Assembly (NCBI RefSeq): GCF_048771995.1
Contig: NC_133063.1
Coordinates: forward strand, 63,189,514 to 63,253,513
Direction: 5' to 3'
DNA: 64,000 nt
Source of the DNA: Taeniopygia guttata
Lineage: Eukaryota > Chordata > Aves > Passeriformes > Estrildidae
This document shows positions 55,401 through 64,000 of the stretch, piece by piece. The notes beneath the pieces were generated by a model. The model did not search any database. It saw only the letters and a program-made list of their open reading frames with translations, and had not been told where the DNA came from. Numbering within the stretch: the first letter of the stretch is position 1; each line of letters opens with the position of its first letter. Made by a program: the position numbers and the translations under genes.

Positions 55401-55651
55401 TGTTTCTTCCACTCATTTCCTGTCAGACTTACATCAGCTTCCACCACGGTAAAGTCCTGTGATCCACCTGTCACACCAGCGATAGAGACAGATTCTGCCC
55501 CTACGTGTCTTGATGGAATTAACGTGCATTGTGCACCAGTATCAACCAAAGCCTTATATCTTTGTGGTTCCGATGTGCCAGGCCAGCAAATCCACACAGT
55601 CCAGAAAACACGGTTTTCCCTCGCCTCTACCTGGCTAGAGGCAGGGCCCCT
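52472..55651 (-). CDS. Provirus B pol (PR-RT-RNase H-IN), intact
   Basis: Open for 1059 codons directly after the gag UAG and in the same frame, without its own ATG near the start. Protease ALVDTGAQCTLIPS; RT with LTVDYRALN, LPQGWKHSP and the active site YIDDIIVWG about 300 residues in; RNase H with LFTDGSC and YTDSW; integrase with the HHCC finger (HDASGH, CETC), WQIDY, SDNGTHF and the Glu in AGKVERYN. All catalytic acids are in place and no stop or frameshift was found. Ends at 52472, only 160 bases before the LTR. This would supply maturation, reverse transcription and integration. Confidence 0.92.
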   Translation of the reverse strand, partial: RGPASSQVEARENRVFWTVWICWPGTSEPQRYKALVDTGAQCTLIPSRHVGAESVSIAGVTGGSQDFTVVEADVSLTGNEWKKHPIVTGPEAPCILGIDYLRRGYFKDPKGLRWAFGIAAVATEGIQQLNTLPGLSENPTTVGLLKGEEQKVPVATSTVHRRQYRTTRDAVVPIHKMIRELESQGVVSKTHSPFNSPIWPVRKSEGEWRLTVDYRALNEVTPPLSAAVPDMLELQYELESKAAKWYATIDIANAFFSIPLAAECRPQFAFTWRGVQYTWNRLPQGWKHSPTICHGLIQTALEKGEAPEHLQYIDDIIVWGNTAAEVFEKGEKIIRILLEAGFAIKKSKVKGPAREIQFLGVKWQDGRRQIPTDVINKITAMSPPTNKKETQAFLGAIGFWRMHIPEYSQIVSPLYLVTRKKNDFCWGPEQQQAFTQIKQEIAHAVALGPVRTGPDVKNVLYSAAGNHGLSWSLWQKVPDETRGRPLGFWSRSYRGSEANYTPTEKEILAAYEGVQAASEVIGTEAQLLLAPRLPVLGWMFRGKVPSTHHATSATWSKWIALITQRAHIGKLNRPGILEVITNWPEGESFGVADEEEEPVTRAEEAPPYNQLPAEETRYALFTDGSCRIVGMNRKWKAAVWSPTRRVAEATEGEGGSSQFAELKAVQLALDIAEREKWPKLYLYTDSWMVANALWGWLERWKEANWQRRGKPIWAAEEWKDIATRVEKLPVKVRHVDAHVPRSRANEEQQNNQHVDQAAKIGVSKIDLDWEHKGELFLARWAHDASGHQGRDATYKWARDRGVDLTMDSISQVIHDCETCATIKQAKRVKPLWYGGRWSKYKYGEAWQIDYITLPQTRQGKRYVLTMVEATTGWLETYPVSHATARNTILGLEKQVLWRHGTPERIESDNGTHFKNSLINTWAREHGIEWVYHIPYHAPAAGKVERYNGLLKTTLKALGGGSFKNWEQHLAKATWLVNSRGSTNRAGPAQSEPLNIVDGDKVPVAHVRGLLGKSVWINPASSTDKPIRGIVFAQGPGCTWWIMQRDGTTRCVPQGDLIVG

Positions 55652-55654
55652 CTA
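55652..55654 (-). promoter_or_regulatory. UAG between gag and pol, likely readthrough site
   Basis: Gag ends ...CAG GCT UAG and the next codons AGG GGC CCU are open in the same frame into pol. This resembles termination suppression in gammaretroviruses rather than frameshifting. A GC-rich stretch follows (GGGGCCCUGCC), which could fold; I did not test this. Confidence 0.6.
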
Positions 55655-57667
55655 AGCCTGGTTATCCTTCTTGCCTTGGGCGTATGTCTTAGAGGTTCCT
55701 TCAAGGGGATCAGACATGTCATCATCATCATCATGCCTGGCAGTTTGGCTACGGGCAACTGGAGCTGCTCTCCTTTTGGTGGCACTTCCTCTCTGAGTCT
55801 TACCTTCCTTCAATTCACGCACCCGTTGTGCCAGAGCACCAGTAGGTTTTCCGTCCCATTTCCTCATGTTTTCTCCGCAATCGCGCAGGAAGAACCACAG
55901 CTCAGTTCGTGGGGTGTACCTTCTCTCACCATCTGAGGAACGTCTACGTTGGATACCAGAACCTCTGATCTGTACTGCTGAGATTTGGAGAAGGTCCTCC
56001 TTTATCTCCTCCCTGAGTCTCTTATGATTCTCCTCTATCTTATCTTCTAATTTCTGCAGACGTGTTTCCACTGCTGCAATTCTGGCATGGGTTGGGCCAT
56101 GTACAGCATCTGCATATGCTCGGAGTTTCCTTGCCATTTCGAGCACGGTCTCATCCCTCTCATCTTGCTTCATTATTGCTAAGGCAGAAGCATAGTCATG
56201 TGGCCCAAGCCGTACAAGTTTTCGCCACATCACAGATGTACATGGTACCAAGTCTGGATTCCTAGTTGTTATTTCATCTGAGAAGATAATCTCTGCCACT
56301 GCCATTTCTCTCAGACGTTGGATCCCTTGTTCTATAGTCTTCCACTGGGTTTGCTGCATATAAAGATCATCTGCACACAGGTATCTTTGTGCTACACTTT
56401 CCAGAACCCGTGCCCAGAGGCTGTGAGGGTTAGCCCCCCTCATCATTCCTTGATCAATGACAGGATCATGTGACAGGGATCCCAAATGTCTTGCCTCAGT
56501 ACCATCCAGAATTGTAGCCTCGCCTGCAGCATCCCAAAGACGGACCAACCAACTAATTATAGACTCATCAGGTCGTCGGGTATAATCCTTCCTCAGGCCA
56601 CGAAGGTCCTTTAGGGAAAAGGACTCAGTATTGACCTCTGATCTTGTACCAGTTGCTTTGACTTCTGATTTTATGTCAGCAGGCATTGAGGGTCCCTCTC
56701 CTGCATTATCATCATCATCGTCATCATCCACTGGTCGATTGGTCTTTTCTGTGCGCTTCCCACTTCTTGTGCTAGTAGCAACAGCCATTGGTTGAGGCTT
56801 GGCTGCTGAGTCTGGTTTAGCTGCTGGTTTTGAGCTGGGGGTGTTGGCTGCAGCCTGAGTGACTGGTATAGCTGCTGATTTATCTCCCTGCCCCCCTTCC
56901 TCTGTCTGCTGCCCTACAGTATCTAGCAGGGTGCGATAAGCATATGCCAGGGCCCAGCTCACTGCAATGATCTTTTTCTCCTTAGAGTTATCATGGCACT
57001 TCTCTTTCAAGTACTTCGCCACCTCAGCCGGATTCTGAATTTGTTCACTAGGAAAGTCCCAGGCTATAGGGTCAGAAAATTCCTTTAAAATTTGGCCCAT
57101 CTCCTCCCATTTCCCACACCACTCAGGATTTCTCACACCTGGGTCTACTCCTGGGTCAGAGGTCTCATCAGCCCCTCTAGAAATCTCAGCCCTCATTCTA
57201 GAGAGACTGCAGACTGTATAGAGAAAGGTTACTAGATTAAACACCAGGAAGATGGTCTCCTTAACAGTCAGGGGAAACTGAACATTCTCTAATAGGGAGG
57301 TAACAAATTCAGAGGAGAAGAAGGAAAGCAAAGGCTGAAAAGCCTCATCCCCTACTTCCCCTCTAACAAACTGGCTGTACAACCATAACCATGAACCATA
57401 CATTCCAGGAACAGACCTCAGCACCTTTATAAACCCTCTGGAAGCTATTACACCCAAGCACAGCACGATGGATATTCTGGTCAGTGCCCTTCTACTGCAA
57501 AACCTACGTATTAGGGACAATACCGGAGCTATTCCTGGATAAAAAAATAAACCTAGGGACCACAGGGGGATTAAGATCTGAAAAACCCCCAGGGACCAGA
57601 GACACATGCAGGCCTTCACCCCAAGAGACAATATTAATTCAAACAACATAACCAGTAACTGCTCCAT
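55652..57667 (-). CDS. Provirus B gag, 671 residues, with N-terminal hydrophobic segments
   Basis: ATG at 57667 (MEQLLVMLF); the same frame is open up to the primer site but without an earlier ATG. Residues 1-50 or so are strongly hydrophobic, followed by another hydrophobic stretch (ISIVLCLGVIA) and a third (TIFLVFNLVTFLYTV, about residues 140-155). Then come a Pro/Ala/Ser-rich part with seven Asp in a row, a capsid-like region (SFSLKDLRGLRKDYTR...ESIISWLVRLWDAAG), a coiled coil (RLQKLEDKIEENHKRLREEI), and a basic C-terminus with a final acidic patch. No Cys-His zinc knuckle is present, as in foamy viruses. It stops at a UAG (55654-55652) in frame with pol. Assembly and genome packaging are the expected roles. 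Confidence 0.85.
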   Translation of the reverse strand: MEQLLVMLFELILSLGVKACMCLWSLGVFQILIPLWSLGLFFYPGIAPVLSLIRRFCSRRALTRISIVLCLGVIASRGFIKVLRSVPGMYGSWLWLYSQFVRGEVGDEAFQPLLSFFSSEFVTSLLENVQFPLTVKETIFLVFNLVTFLYTVCSLSRMRAEISRGADETSDPGVDPGVRNPEWCGKWEEMGQILKEFSDPIAWDFPSEQIQNPAEVAKYLKEKCHDNSKEKKIIAVSWALAYAYRTLLDTVGQQTEEGGQGDKSAAIPVTQAAANTPSSKPAAKPDSAAKPQPMAVATSTRSGKRTEKTNRPVDDDDDDDNAGEGPSMPADIKSEVKATGTRSEVNTESFSLKDLRGLRKDYTRRPDESIISWLVRLWDAAGEATILDGTEARHLGSLSHDPVIDQGMMRGANPHSLWARVLESVAQRYLCADDLYMQQTQWKTIEQGIQRLREMAVAEIIFSDEITTRNPDLVPCTSVMWRKLVRLGPHDYASALAIMKQDERDETVLEMARKLRAYADAVHGPTHARIAAVETRLQKLEDKIEENHKRLREEIKEDLLQISAVQIRGSGIQRRRSSDGERRYTPRTELWFFLRDCGENMRKWDGKPTGALAQRVRELKEGKTQRGSATKRRAAPVARSQTARHDDDDDMSDPLEGTSKTYAQGKKDNQA

Positions 57668-57729
57668 ACCCAGACAAAATAATTGGAACAAAAATATGAT
57701 TACAACAGGGTTTTTTTCCACTCTCTCGA

Positions 57730-57747
57730 GCCCCACGTTGGGCGCCA
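57730..57747 (-). promoter_or_regulatory. Provirus B primer-binding site, tRNA-Lys1,2
   Basis: Minus strand TGGCGCCCAACGTGGGGC, an 18-base match to the tRNA-Lys1,2 primer site. Seven bases (AATATTT) separate it from the LTR end, more than the usual two or three. Confidence 0.9.
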
Positions 57748-57754
57748 AAATATT

Positions 57755-58449
57755 TGTCCTAGTTTAGGGCAAATTTGGGGAAAACCCCCTGAAAGGAGCC
57801 CCCAGGAAACCCCCACGGCCCCTCCCCACCCACCTGGTTCAGGGAAAAATTTCCTCTGAGAGGGAAGTGGAAAAGAACCTGTTTATTCAACAACAGAGCA
57901 CTCCCCAACACCAAAACAATTAACACAAGATGACAACAAGACTCTTTCACCCCTCTGAAGAGCTGAACAAATCCAGAAGGTCTTTCCTGGGAGTGGTCGC
58001 CCGGGTCTGGACGCTGGAGATGGCTGCTGCAGATCACCAAATGCAGGCTCCTGGTGTTCCTTGGTGTTTCCCAGATCCCAGTCCAGAGCAGGTTGAATGG
58101 TATTCAGAAAGAGGAAAGGGGGAAAAAAAAAAAACAACAGTCCAGGGAAAGAATTGGACTGCTTAACCTAACTAGGAAGCAAAGCAAGAAAGCAAGAAAG
58201 CAGGCAAAGCAAGCAAGCAAGCAAGCAAGCAAAGCAAGCAAGCCAAGCAAGCAAGCAAAAGCAAAGCCAGCCAGCCAGCCCTAGCCTTTTCTAGCTTTCC
58301 AGCAGACATGGGGGGAGGTGAACCAGATGATAACACAGCAAAACAAACCTTCACTTTCAGAGTCAGTTCTGAAAGCACAGAACATAATATCAAACGTAAA
58401 CAGAACACACGATTGGAGATACAAACACCATAACAGTCACCCTAGGACA
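57755..58449 (-). mobile_element. Provirus B 5' LTR
   Basis: Ends TGTCCTAGGG and AACTAGGACA. The minus-strand AATAAA (GTTGAATAAACAGG) lies near 57885. A pentamer-type tandem tract (about 58180-58270 on plus as gcaag units) sits in U3. Same length as the 3' LTR with no difference found. Confidence 0.92.
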
Positions 58450-58800
58450 CACCCTGATGGCTTTTAAGATTTGCCTGATTATTTCTTCATGCACTAGTCT
58501 TTGTCCCTGAGTATTGAGTAATCTTCTTTCTTCCTAAATCTTTCTGAAAGTGTGTACTACCCTGAATGCATATTTTGAATCTGTGAAGATCATTCTCTTT
58601 TTTCTTTCTAATTTCTGTAAAGCTTTTAATACTGCATATAATTCATAAGCTGGTGCTGACCATCTGGCATTTAGGGGTCTTGATTCTACTATCTCTTCTT
58701 TTTTGCCATTTATTACTGCATAGCTTGATTTCTTTTTTCTATTTCTTGATTTCTACCTTCTGTATTTATTCATGGTTAAGCATCCATGCCAACTCTGTTG
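58450..58800 (-). pseudogene. ERV C pol: N-terminal RNase H, beyond provirus B
   Basis: Minus-strand reading gives YAVINGKKEEIVESRPLNAR, then AYELYAVLKAL and FTDSKYAF, the RNase H domain with an Asp of its active site. It runs to LKAIRV at 58450, where provirus B interrupts, and resumes as PEAITIVHVKGHQ at 51614. Joining both sides over the CACCC duplication keeps the frame. A stop lies after VVHTFRKI. Confidence 0.82.
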
Positions 58801-59122
58801 AAGTCAATAGCAGGTTTCTGAATATAGCAGGAATTGGATTAAACCTAAAAGGTCTGCCAGTGCTATTACTGAAATACTAATTTGCATGTTTTCTTATTTT
58901 GGAACCAAAATATGACCATGGCTTTTAATGTTGGGTTTTTGCAGCTAAGTGTGCAGATGCAATAATCACAGAACTCAGGTCATTTGAGATTACAGAAAGG
59001 TTAAAAATTATGCATGGGAAGGTAATTACAGGAACTTCTTTGTTTGCACTCACCTTGTTTGAGACAATGAGTGCAGTGTCACCTGTGCATCCCTGGATAT
59101 GCCTTGAAGGTGCAAATGCTTT
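58801..59122. other. No gene seen; left margin of the 3' duplicon
   Basis: Holds the end of recognisable ERV C similarity and, from 59040, duplicon sequence that matches 14535-14620, including the exon-like block at 59054-59109 whose acceptor is lost. Confidence 0.5.
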
Positions 59123-59242
59123 ATTTGTAACCAAAGGGGAAATGTATCCAAATTTCTTGGGTTAAACAGTTACTTTGCAAATAGACTGATATAGAAACGT
59201 ATCAATTTCTAAGGAGTAAAATCCCAAGGTTATAAGAAAAAT

Positions 59243-59487
59243 GCACAGAATTCACAGAATTCACAGAATGACTAGGTTGGAAGAGACCTTCAAGATCATT
59301 GAGTCCAACCCATGCCCTAACACCTCAACTAAACCATAGCACTGAGTGTTACATCCAGTCTTTTTTTAAACATCCAGGGATGGTGACTCCACCACCTTTC
59401 TGGGCGGACCATTCCAGAACTTTATCACCCTTTCTGTAAAAACCTTTTTCCTAATATCCAACCTATATTTCCCTTAACACAGCTTGA
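59243..59487 (-). mobile_element. CR1 LINE 3' fragment (copy)
   Basis: Copy of the CR1 fragment at 121-365, carried along by the 4.79-kb duplication; same truncation and same terminal short repeats. Confidence 0.85.
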
Positions 59488-62400
59488 GACACACAAGCAC
59501 ATTAGTTTTTCATTGCTTTACAGAATTTTCATTGATAGGATTTAATTTTTCTGAAACTTGACTTGTACACCCACAAATATGTTCTAAGGGTCTTGTTAAA
59601 TTTATTTCAAAGGTATTTCAAAGAGCAGGAGTAACAGTAACATATTTAATTTCAACAATGCATGTTAGTTTCTTTTGTACATAGCTCTTAGGTTGCTCAT
59701 TTCCTTAAAATAGGATTTAATTTATACAGAGGAATGGTATTGTTTTAGTCTACAACTATTATCCAGAACTGAGTTTTGCAAAATGAATACTCAGAGAAGT
59801 GCTGATTTGACAATCTTAAGTCCTGCAGCATTTAAAAGATATAGCTATCTATTCCAATAGATGTGGAATAGAGACCCCATCACCTGTGACTTCCTTTCTC
59901 AGTTAAAAAGAAAAAGAATGGAGAAATATCTGGGCTTTAGCTGTGTGTCTGGATATGAAGCCACATGAGGTTTTTGAAGGGCCCCACACGAGTTTTTCAA
60001 GTATTCTCTAAGCCTCCAGGTTCCCCAGCCCCAGGAGCACCCAGTTTTGTTGGTTTTGCATGGGTCAATTTTTGGAGAGGAGGAAAGAAGGCAGCCGGGA
60101 AAGTGAGGCATTTCTGCCATAAGCTTTCCCTGTGCCAGGCAGAAGCAATCACTGAGTGCCTCTGAGAGCAGGCGCGCTGCTCAGCCAATTAGAAAAGCTG
60201 GTGCCGCCTCTAGGACAACATTTTTAAGAGAGGAAAAAAGAGAGGAAAAGAAGCTGGCTTTCTCTCTGCCCTCCGAGGGGTGCTGCGGGGCAGCGGGGCC
60301 CCTTCCCGGCGGGCTCGGGGGCTCTTTCCCAGCAGGGTCGCCGGGCTGTGCTGCCGGGGCTCATCCCAGCGCCGCCAGCAGCTGCGGCCGAGCCCAGGAG
60401 CGAGCGATTTTTTTTTTTTTTTTTGTGGGTGCACGTATGTTTGGCCAGCATCAACCCCCAGCACCAGTGCATGAGCCCACAAAGTGCAGTGGAGAGAGCA
60501 GCCGGCCAAACTCAGACTATGGAACCTGGGAAGCTGCACGTTGTCCTAATGTGAATCCTCTGTGGGCACGAGACTGAACGGCAGGACAGTTGACAAGAAA
60601 TGCTTGACTAGATGCTTGGGGCAATCAACATCTTTGAAATTATAAGCATCATTTTTCCTACTCATTAATGTCATCATCTCCAAGATTTAACTTTTCAGAG
60701 GGTGACCATGTTTTCTTCTAGATCGGAGATCAGGAATCGGTTTTAAGCACAAAAACCACTCCTCAAAGCCCTGCTAAACACGCTTCATCCTCCATTCAGA
60801 AAATGAAGCTATTTCTTCAAAAGAAAGGAACTGAAAACTCTAGTATCCAGTTCCCACCAAAGAGTTTCCAAGCCATTTTTATTCTCTGATTTTTTATGCC
60901 CTACTTCTTAGCAAATGTAGTTGCTCCAAGCACAGTGACATGAAGACCAGACAGTCACTCATGAGGAGCAACATGGTGATGCTCCAGCCTGAAAGTTGGA
61001 ACTTGGAGTCTACAAAACCCTGCTTTGAGGTGCAAGTGACAGCAACCAGGGAATGCAGATAGGGGTAACTGCTGGGGTCAGAGAAGGGCCCAAGGCATTC
61101 AAAGAGCCAGGAGAGAAGGCAGTATTGGTTTAACAGCTGTAATAATTCCTAACAAATACTCCCACATTTTTGCATATTTATTGGACATTCCCAGGACTCC
61201 TGTTCATGTTAGTCTGCACCTCTGCCCCTCCAGAAGCGGTCAGACTGGCAGGATCTGTCTGCCAGCAGGAGCTGCTCTGAGCTGGGAACACGACTGGTGG
61301 TGCTGATTTCCAGAGGCTTCTGTGTCCCAGGAGAAGATAAGGAAAGAGCGGATTGAGAGGTGCTGGCGCTGCTGCTGCTCTGTGCCAGAGAGCCCCGGCT
61401 GGGCAGGGCACGGCGCTGCAGGCTCTTTCTCCTGCCAGAGCTGGGCACACCTGGGAACAAGGCATGGCAACTTGTGGGAAACCAAAGGCTTTGTGGGGGC
61501 TGCATTGCTCAGCACACAGCCAGGCCATCTGTGACACAGAGTTCTGGCACCTAAAAAGATAAAGGAGGCAAATAGCTGGGAAAGGTTTCATTTTGACCTT
61601 TCTTACCTGTTCACTGAAGTGGCCAAAATGAAAGTTACCAAGCAGGGCCTGATCCCTTCTCCTGCAGGAGGGGCCCTGTACTGGCTCCTGCCCAGGGCTG
61701 GTACCCTTGTGCCAACATTCAGCTGACTGGGAGCAGAGCTCCTGGGGCCCTCCAGGGATACACCAAGCCCAGCCCAGTTACCTGGTACACATGCAAATCT
61801 TCAGAAAAAGATTAGAGTGGAAAAATGTAACTGTCATGATCATGATATTTTACTATGTTTACATGCTGTATAGGAGTGCAATTTCATGCATTTGTGGTAT
61901 TTTCACACATTTTAATCTCTGAAATACTGTCAGATACACTTTGATTCCTAATGGAAAGTCTTAAACTTTTAATTTAGCTTATAAAATGAAGTTACTGACA
62001 TTAAATAATATGTACTTTGTAGTGCAGAAGAACACAGTAATAGTGTGAGTAATTATGATTGCTTAAGCACAGTTGGCTTGGGTCTGTACAGGAATGTGAA
62101 ATTTTGCAAGAAGAGAATATTTTCACTAAGTTTTGTAAAATATTTGAGAAACACTTCTTGTTTGAAGTAATATGTTGCAAACAACTTTTTACTTAGCAGT
62201 TTAAGGAAGGTTCTTACTTTTGAAAGCAGTACAATTTTACATTTTAAGAATAGAAAAATGTAGGCAGCTGATGAACTTCAGAATTAATGCAGACCACATT
62301 TAGTCTTTCTGAAAGTATTAGTGATATATAACTGATTCAATGCGTCTTTCATACGTACCTTTTATTTCATACGTACCTTTTATTTTTATTGGCTATCGAA

Positions 62401-62623
62401 TATATACAGTATGCATCAGATAAATCGGACACATGCTAAATCCAAAGTTGCAGCTTCAAGCAGATTTTAACAGTACTGAGACACATGATTTCCTGTGTAA
62501 TGTGAAAAGTAGCTGAAGCCTTTGACTATGATTAACTTTGATATCATAACTTAATTGAATGCAATTTTGTTCTGAGAGATGTTAAGTAGGTAAGTGGCTA
62601 ACTGGTTATTTAGCTAGTTAGAT

Positions 62624-63287
62624 TGAAACGAAAGATTTTCCAGAGATCACTTGAGCTAACAAAAATGAATGTATCAAAAATGAATGTATCAAAAATGAAT
62701 GTATCAAAAATGAATGTATCATGTTTGTAGAATCATGTGTTGAATTTTAAGAAACCTCTGCACAAAAAGGCATAGGAAAGAAAAACAAAGATCTTTAAAG
62801 CTTCTTGCAAAAAGACAAATACCGGAAAGGACCAGGAATGCCAAGACTTCAGACAAAGAAGCCCTCTGTCTCCAAACATGTCAAGGATGATGAACTTATC
62901 CAGATAGGAGAGCAAAGGACCAAAAGCGCAAGCGCAGAGGAGAAGAGTTCAAAAGTTCAATGCGGAGGAAGATGATGGTTTGTGGCTCAAAGACCACCAG
63001 GGACCCACATAAAAGCCCCCACAAAAAACTACGCATGCCCAGAAGGGCGTGGACCTATTTAGCATGAGAAGCAAAGACAGGCGGGGCCAGGGGTTGAATA
63101 TGCATAGAAAAGTTGTGTAATGTATTGCATATGGAACACCTTTGTGAATAAAGTTGGGGGGCAGACTTCAGCTCGGGGCACAAGATTTCGGAGAGTTATC
63201 TCACTTGTGCCGGGTGCTGCCATACATACCCACTTGATAACTACATCGAGTTGTAGAGTCTATTTATTTATTCCGCATATCGCTTCA
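62624..63287 (+). mobile_element. Solo LTR, ERV1-like (duplicate)
   Basis: Copy of the LTR at 3502-4165 within the 4.79-kb duplicon, with the same AGAT flanks. The shared insertion shows that the LTR was there before the duplication. Confidence 0.8.
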
Positions 63288-63910
63288 AGATATGGAAATA
63301 ACTGACTTGATGGCATGAAAGAAGTGGTTTTTTGAAGGCGCTGGAAATTGGAGATTCGAGGAGTGTAATTAAAGCCTCATTAGTAGAAACCAATTTGTTT
63401 TATACCTTGCTTTCCTTTTATTTGTTTTTCTATCAGTTCCCTGTGGTCAACAGGCAAGAGAATCTAGATTATCTTGAAACTGGAGAAAATCCTCTCCTCC
63501 TGGGGCTGGTCCTGCTCTGCAGTGACAGGCACAGAAAGGAAAGTTTGCTGGGAGCCCTGGTGGAGGTGGCCTCCAGTGTGCTGGCTTCTTCCTGCATCTC
63601 TGCCACTGTTCTGTGCAGGATGCTGCTCTCCACAGCCCCTGCCAGCCACTACCAGCCCTAGTGTATTCCCTCCTGCCTTTGTCTCAACCAGGGCCACACA
63701 GAGTCTGGAAAATGCCATTTTCAATGGATTAGTCCTGCCGAGCCCCTGGGCATGAGGCCACCCAGAAGCCTGGGCCGTGGGGGCTGTTCTCAGGGCACTG
63801 ACCCAGCCTGGCTGCTGGCCTCTGGTGACCCCCCATGTCCTTTTCCATGGCAATATCTGCCAGCAGTCCCAGACCTATGTGCTGAGGTGAGAGGGAACAG
63901 AGGCGTGCCA

Positions 63911-64000
63911 TTTAAAGCGGCGCACGAACGCGAAAGCGTTTCACGAGAATGTGAAAACGGTTAATATCGGTTTTTTTACAACTCAACTAGTAATGTACAC
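63911..64000. other. CpG-rich terminal block unlike the rest
   Basis: Right after the duplicon breaks off, 90 bases contain many CG dinucleotides (gcggcgcacgaacgcgaaagcg and others), rare elsewhere in the window. There is no match within the window and no gene. It may be a different repeat, foreign DNA or an assembly join. Confidence 0.7.

Larger units (their letters stand above)
51617..58449 (-). mobile_element. Provirus B: class III (ERVL/spuma-like), full length, env-less
   Basis: A 6833-base provirus with two 695-base LTRs that look identical, flanked by CACCC at 51612-51616 and 58450-58454 (5-base duplication, typical of ERVL-type elements). The order in minus sense is LTR, primer site, gag, UAG, pro-RT-RNase H-IN, polypurine tract, LTR. 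Only about 160 bases separate pol from the 3' LTR, so env is absent. The tRNA-Lys1,2 primer site is the one used by foamy viruses and some betaretroviruses. No dUTPase is seen, unlike mammalian ERVL. Open reading frames and matching LTRs mean recent insertion. The class assignment rests on the 5-base duplication, the pol style and the lack of env. Confidence 0.88.
59123..63910. repeat. Duplicon, 3' copy (4.79 kb)
   Basis: This is the second copy of bases 1-4788, in the same orientation and with no indel between the copies (offset constant at 59,122). Bases 59040-59122 just before it also belong to the duplicated unit, because they match 14535-14620 in the partial third copy; the window simply starts too late to show them in the first copy. 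The copy ends abruptly at 63910. Confidence 0.93.

Noticed and set aside
55595..55597. GTG as an independent pol start
   Set aside because: The frame is open back to the gag UAG, so readthrough from gag is simpler than a GTG start.
57668..57748. Upstream extension of provirus B gag to the primer site
   Set aside because: The frame is open but has no ATG before 57667 and runs through the primer site; taken as untranslated leader.

Overview
The window looks like passerine (songbird) nuclear DNA. It holds CR1 LINE 3' fragments, several families of avian-type endogenous retrovirus (ERV) and solo LTRs, a PAK3-like kinase gene of the kind known to be amplified in songbirds, a decayed Topors-like RING gene, and a fragment of YTHDC2. 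Intron-rich vertebrate genes with GT..AG splice sites are plain. There is no bacterial gene structure, except that the last 90 bases look unlike the rest. The high load of nested ERVs, internal duplications and a YTHDC2 fragment would suit a repeat-rich sex chromosome (W) or unplaced scaffold, but that is inference.

Layout. 1-4788 is a duplicon repeated without visible change at 59123-63910 (period 59,122 bases); it carries a CR1 fragment and a solo LTR. 5071-5820 is a broken Topors-like RING gene. 7670-8367 is an old LTR of the same family as the young provirus at 51.6-58.4 kb. 8595-12592 is a decayed betaretrovirus-like ERV on the minus strand (A), itself hit by a solo LTR with a clean 6-base target duplication. 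13286-14152 holds two intact YTHDC2 exons. 14535-15275 is a third, deleted copy of part of the 5' duplicon.

16640 to about 41763 (minus strand) is a frame-complete PAK3-like kinase gene that I assembled from 19 coding exons: a hydrophobic N-terminal segment, a short second exon, five tandemly duplicated 43-44 codon exons (453-458-base repeats), three coiled-coil exons, a linker exon, and eight exons giving a whole kinase domain ending in a stop and a polyadenylation signal. It codes for about 733 residues with no CRIB/p21-binding motif. Its introns hold CR1 fragments, LTRs and an AT-rich betaretrovirus-like ERV (D, 33311-40099).

42-51.6 kb is duplicon fragments, solo LTRs and an old gammaretrovirus-like ERV on the minus strand (C, LTR 46834-47484, env and pol remnants). 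Provirus B (51617-58449, minus strand) sits inside the RNase H region of C. It has 695-base LTRs that look identical, a 5-base target duplication, a perfect tRNA-Lys1,2 primer site, and open gag and pol reading frames in one frame separated by a single UAG; it has no env. Its Gag begins with several hydrophobic segments. B is the youngest element and, with the PAK3-like gene, the most interesting content. The last 90 bases (63911-64000) are CpG-rich and unlike anything else in the window.
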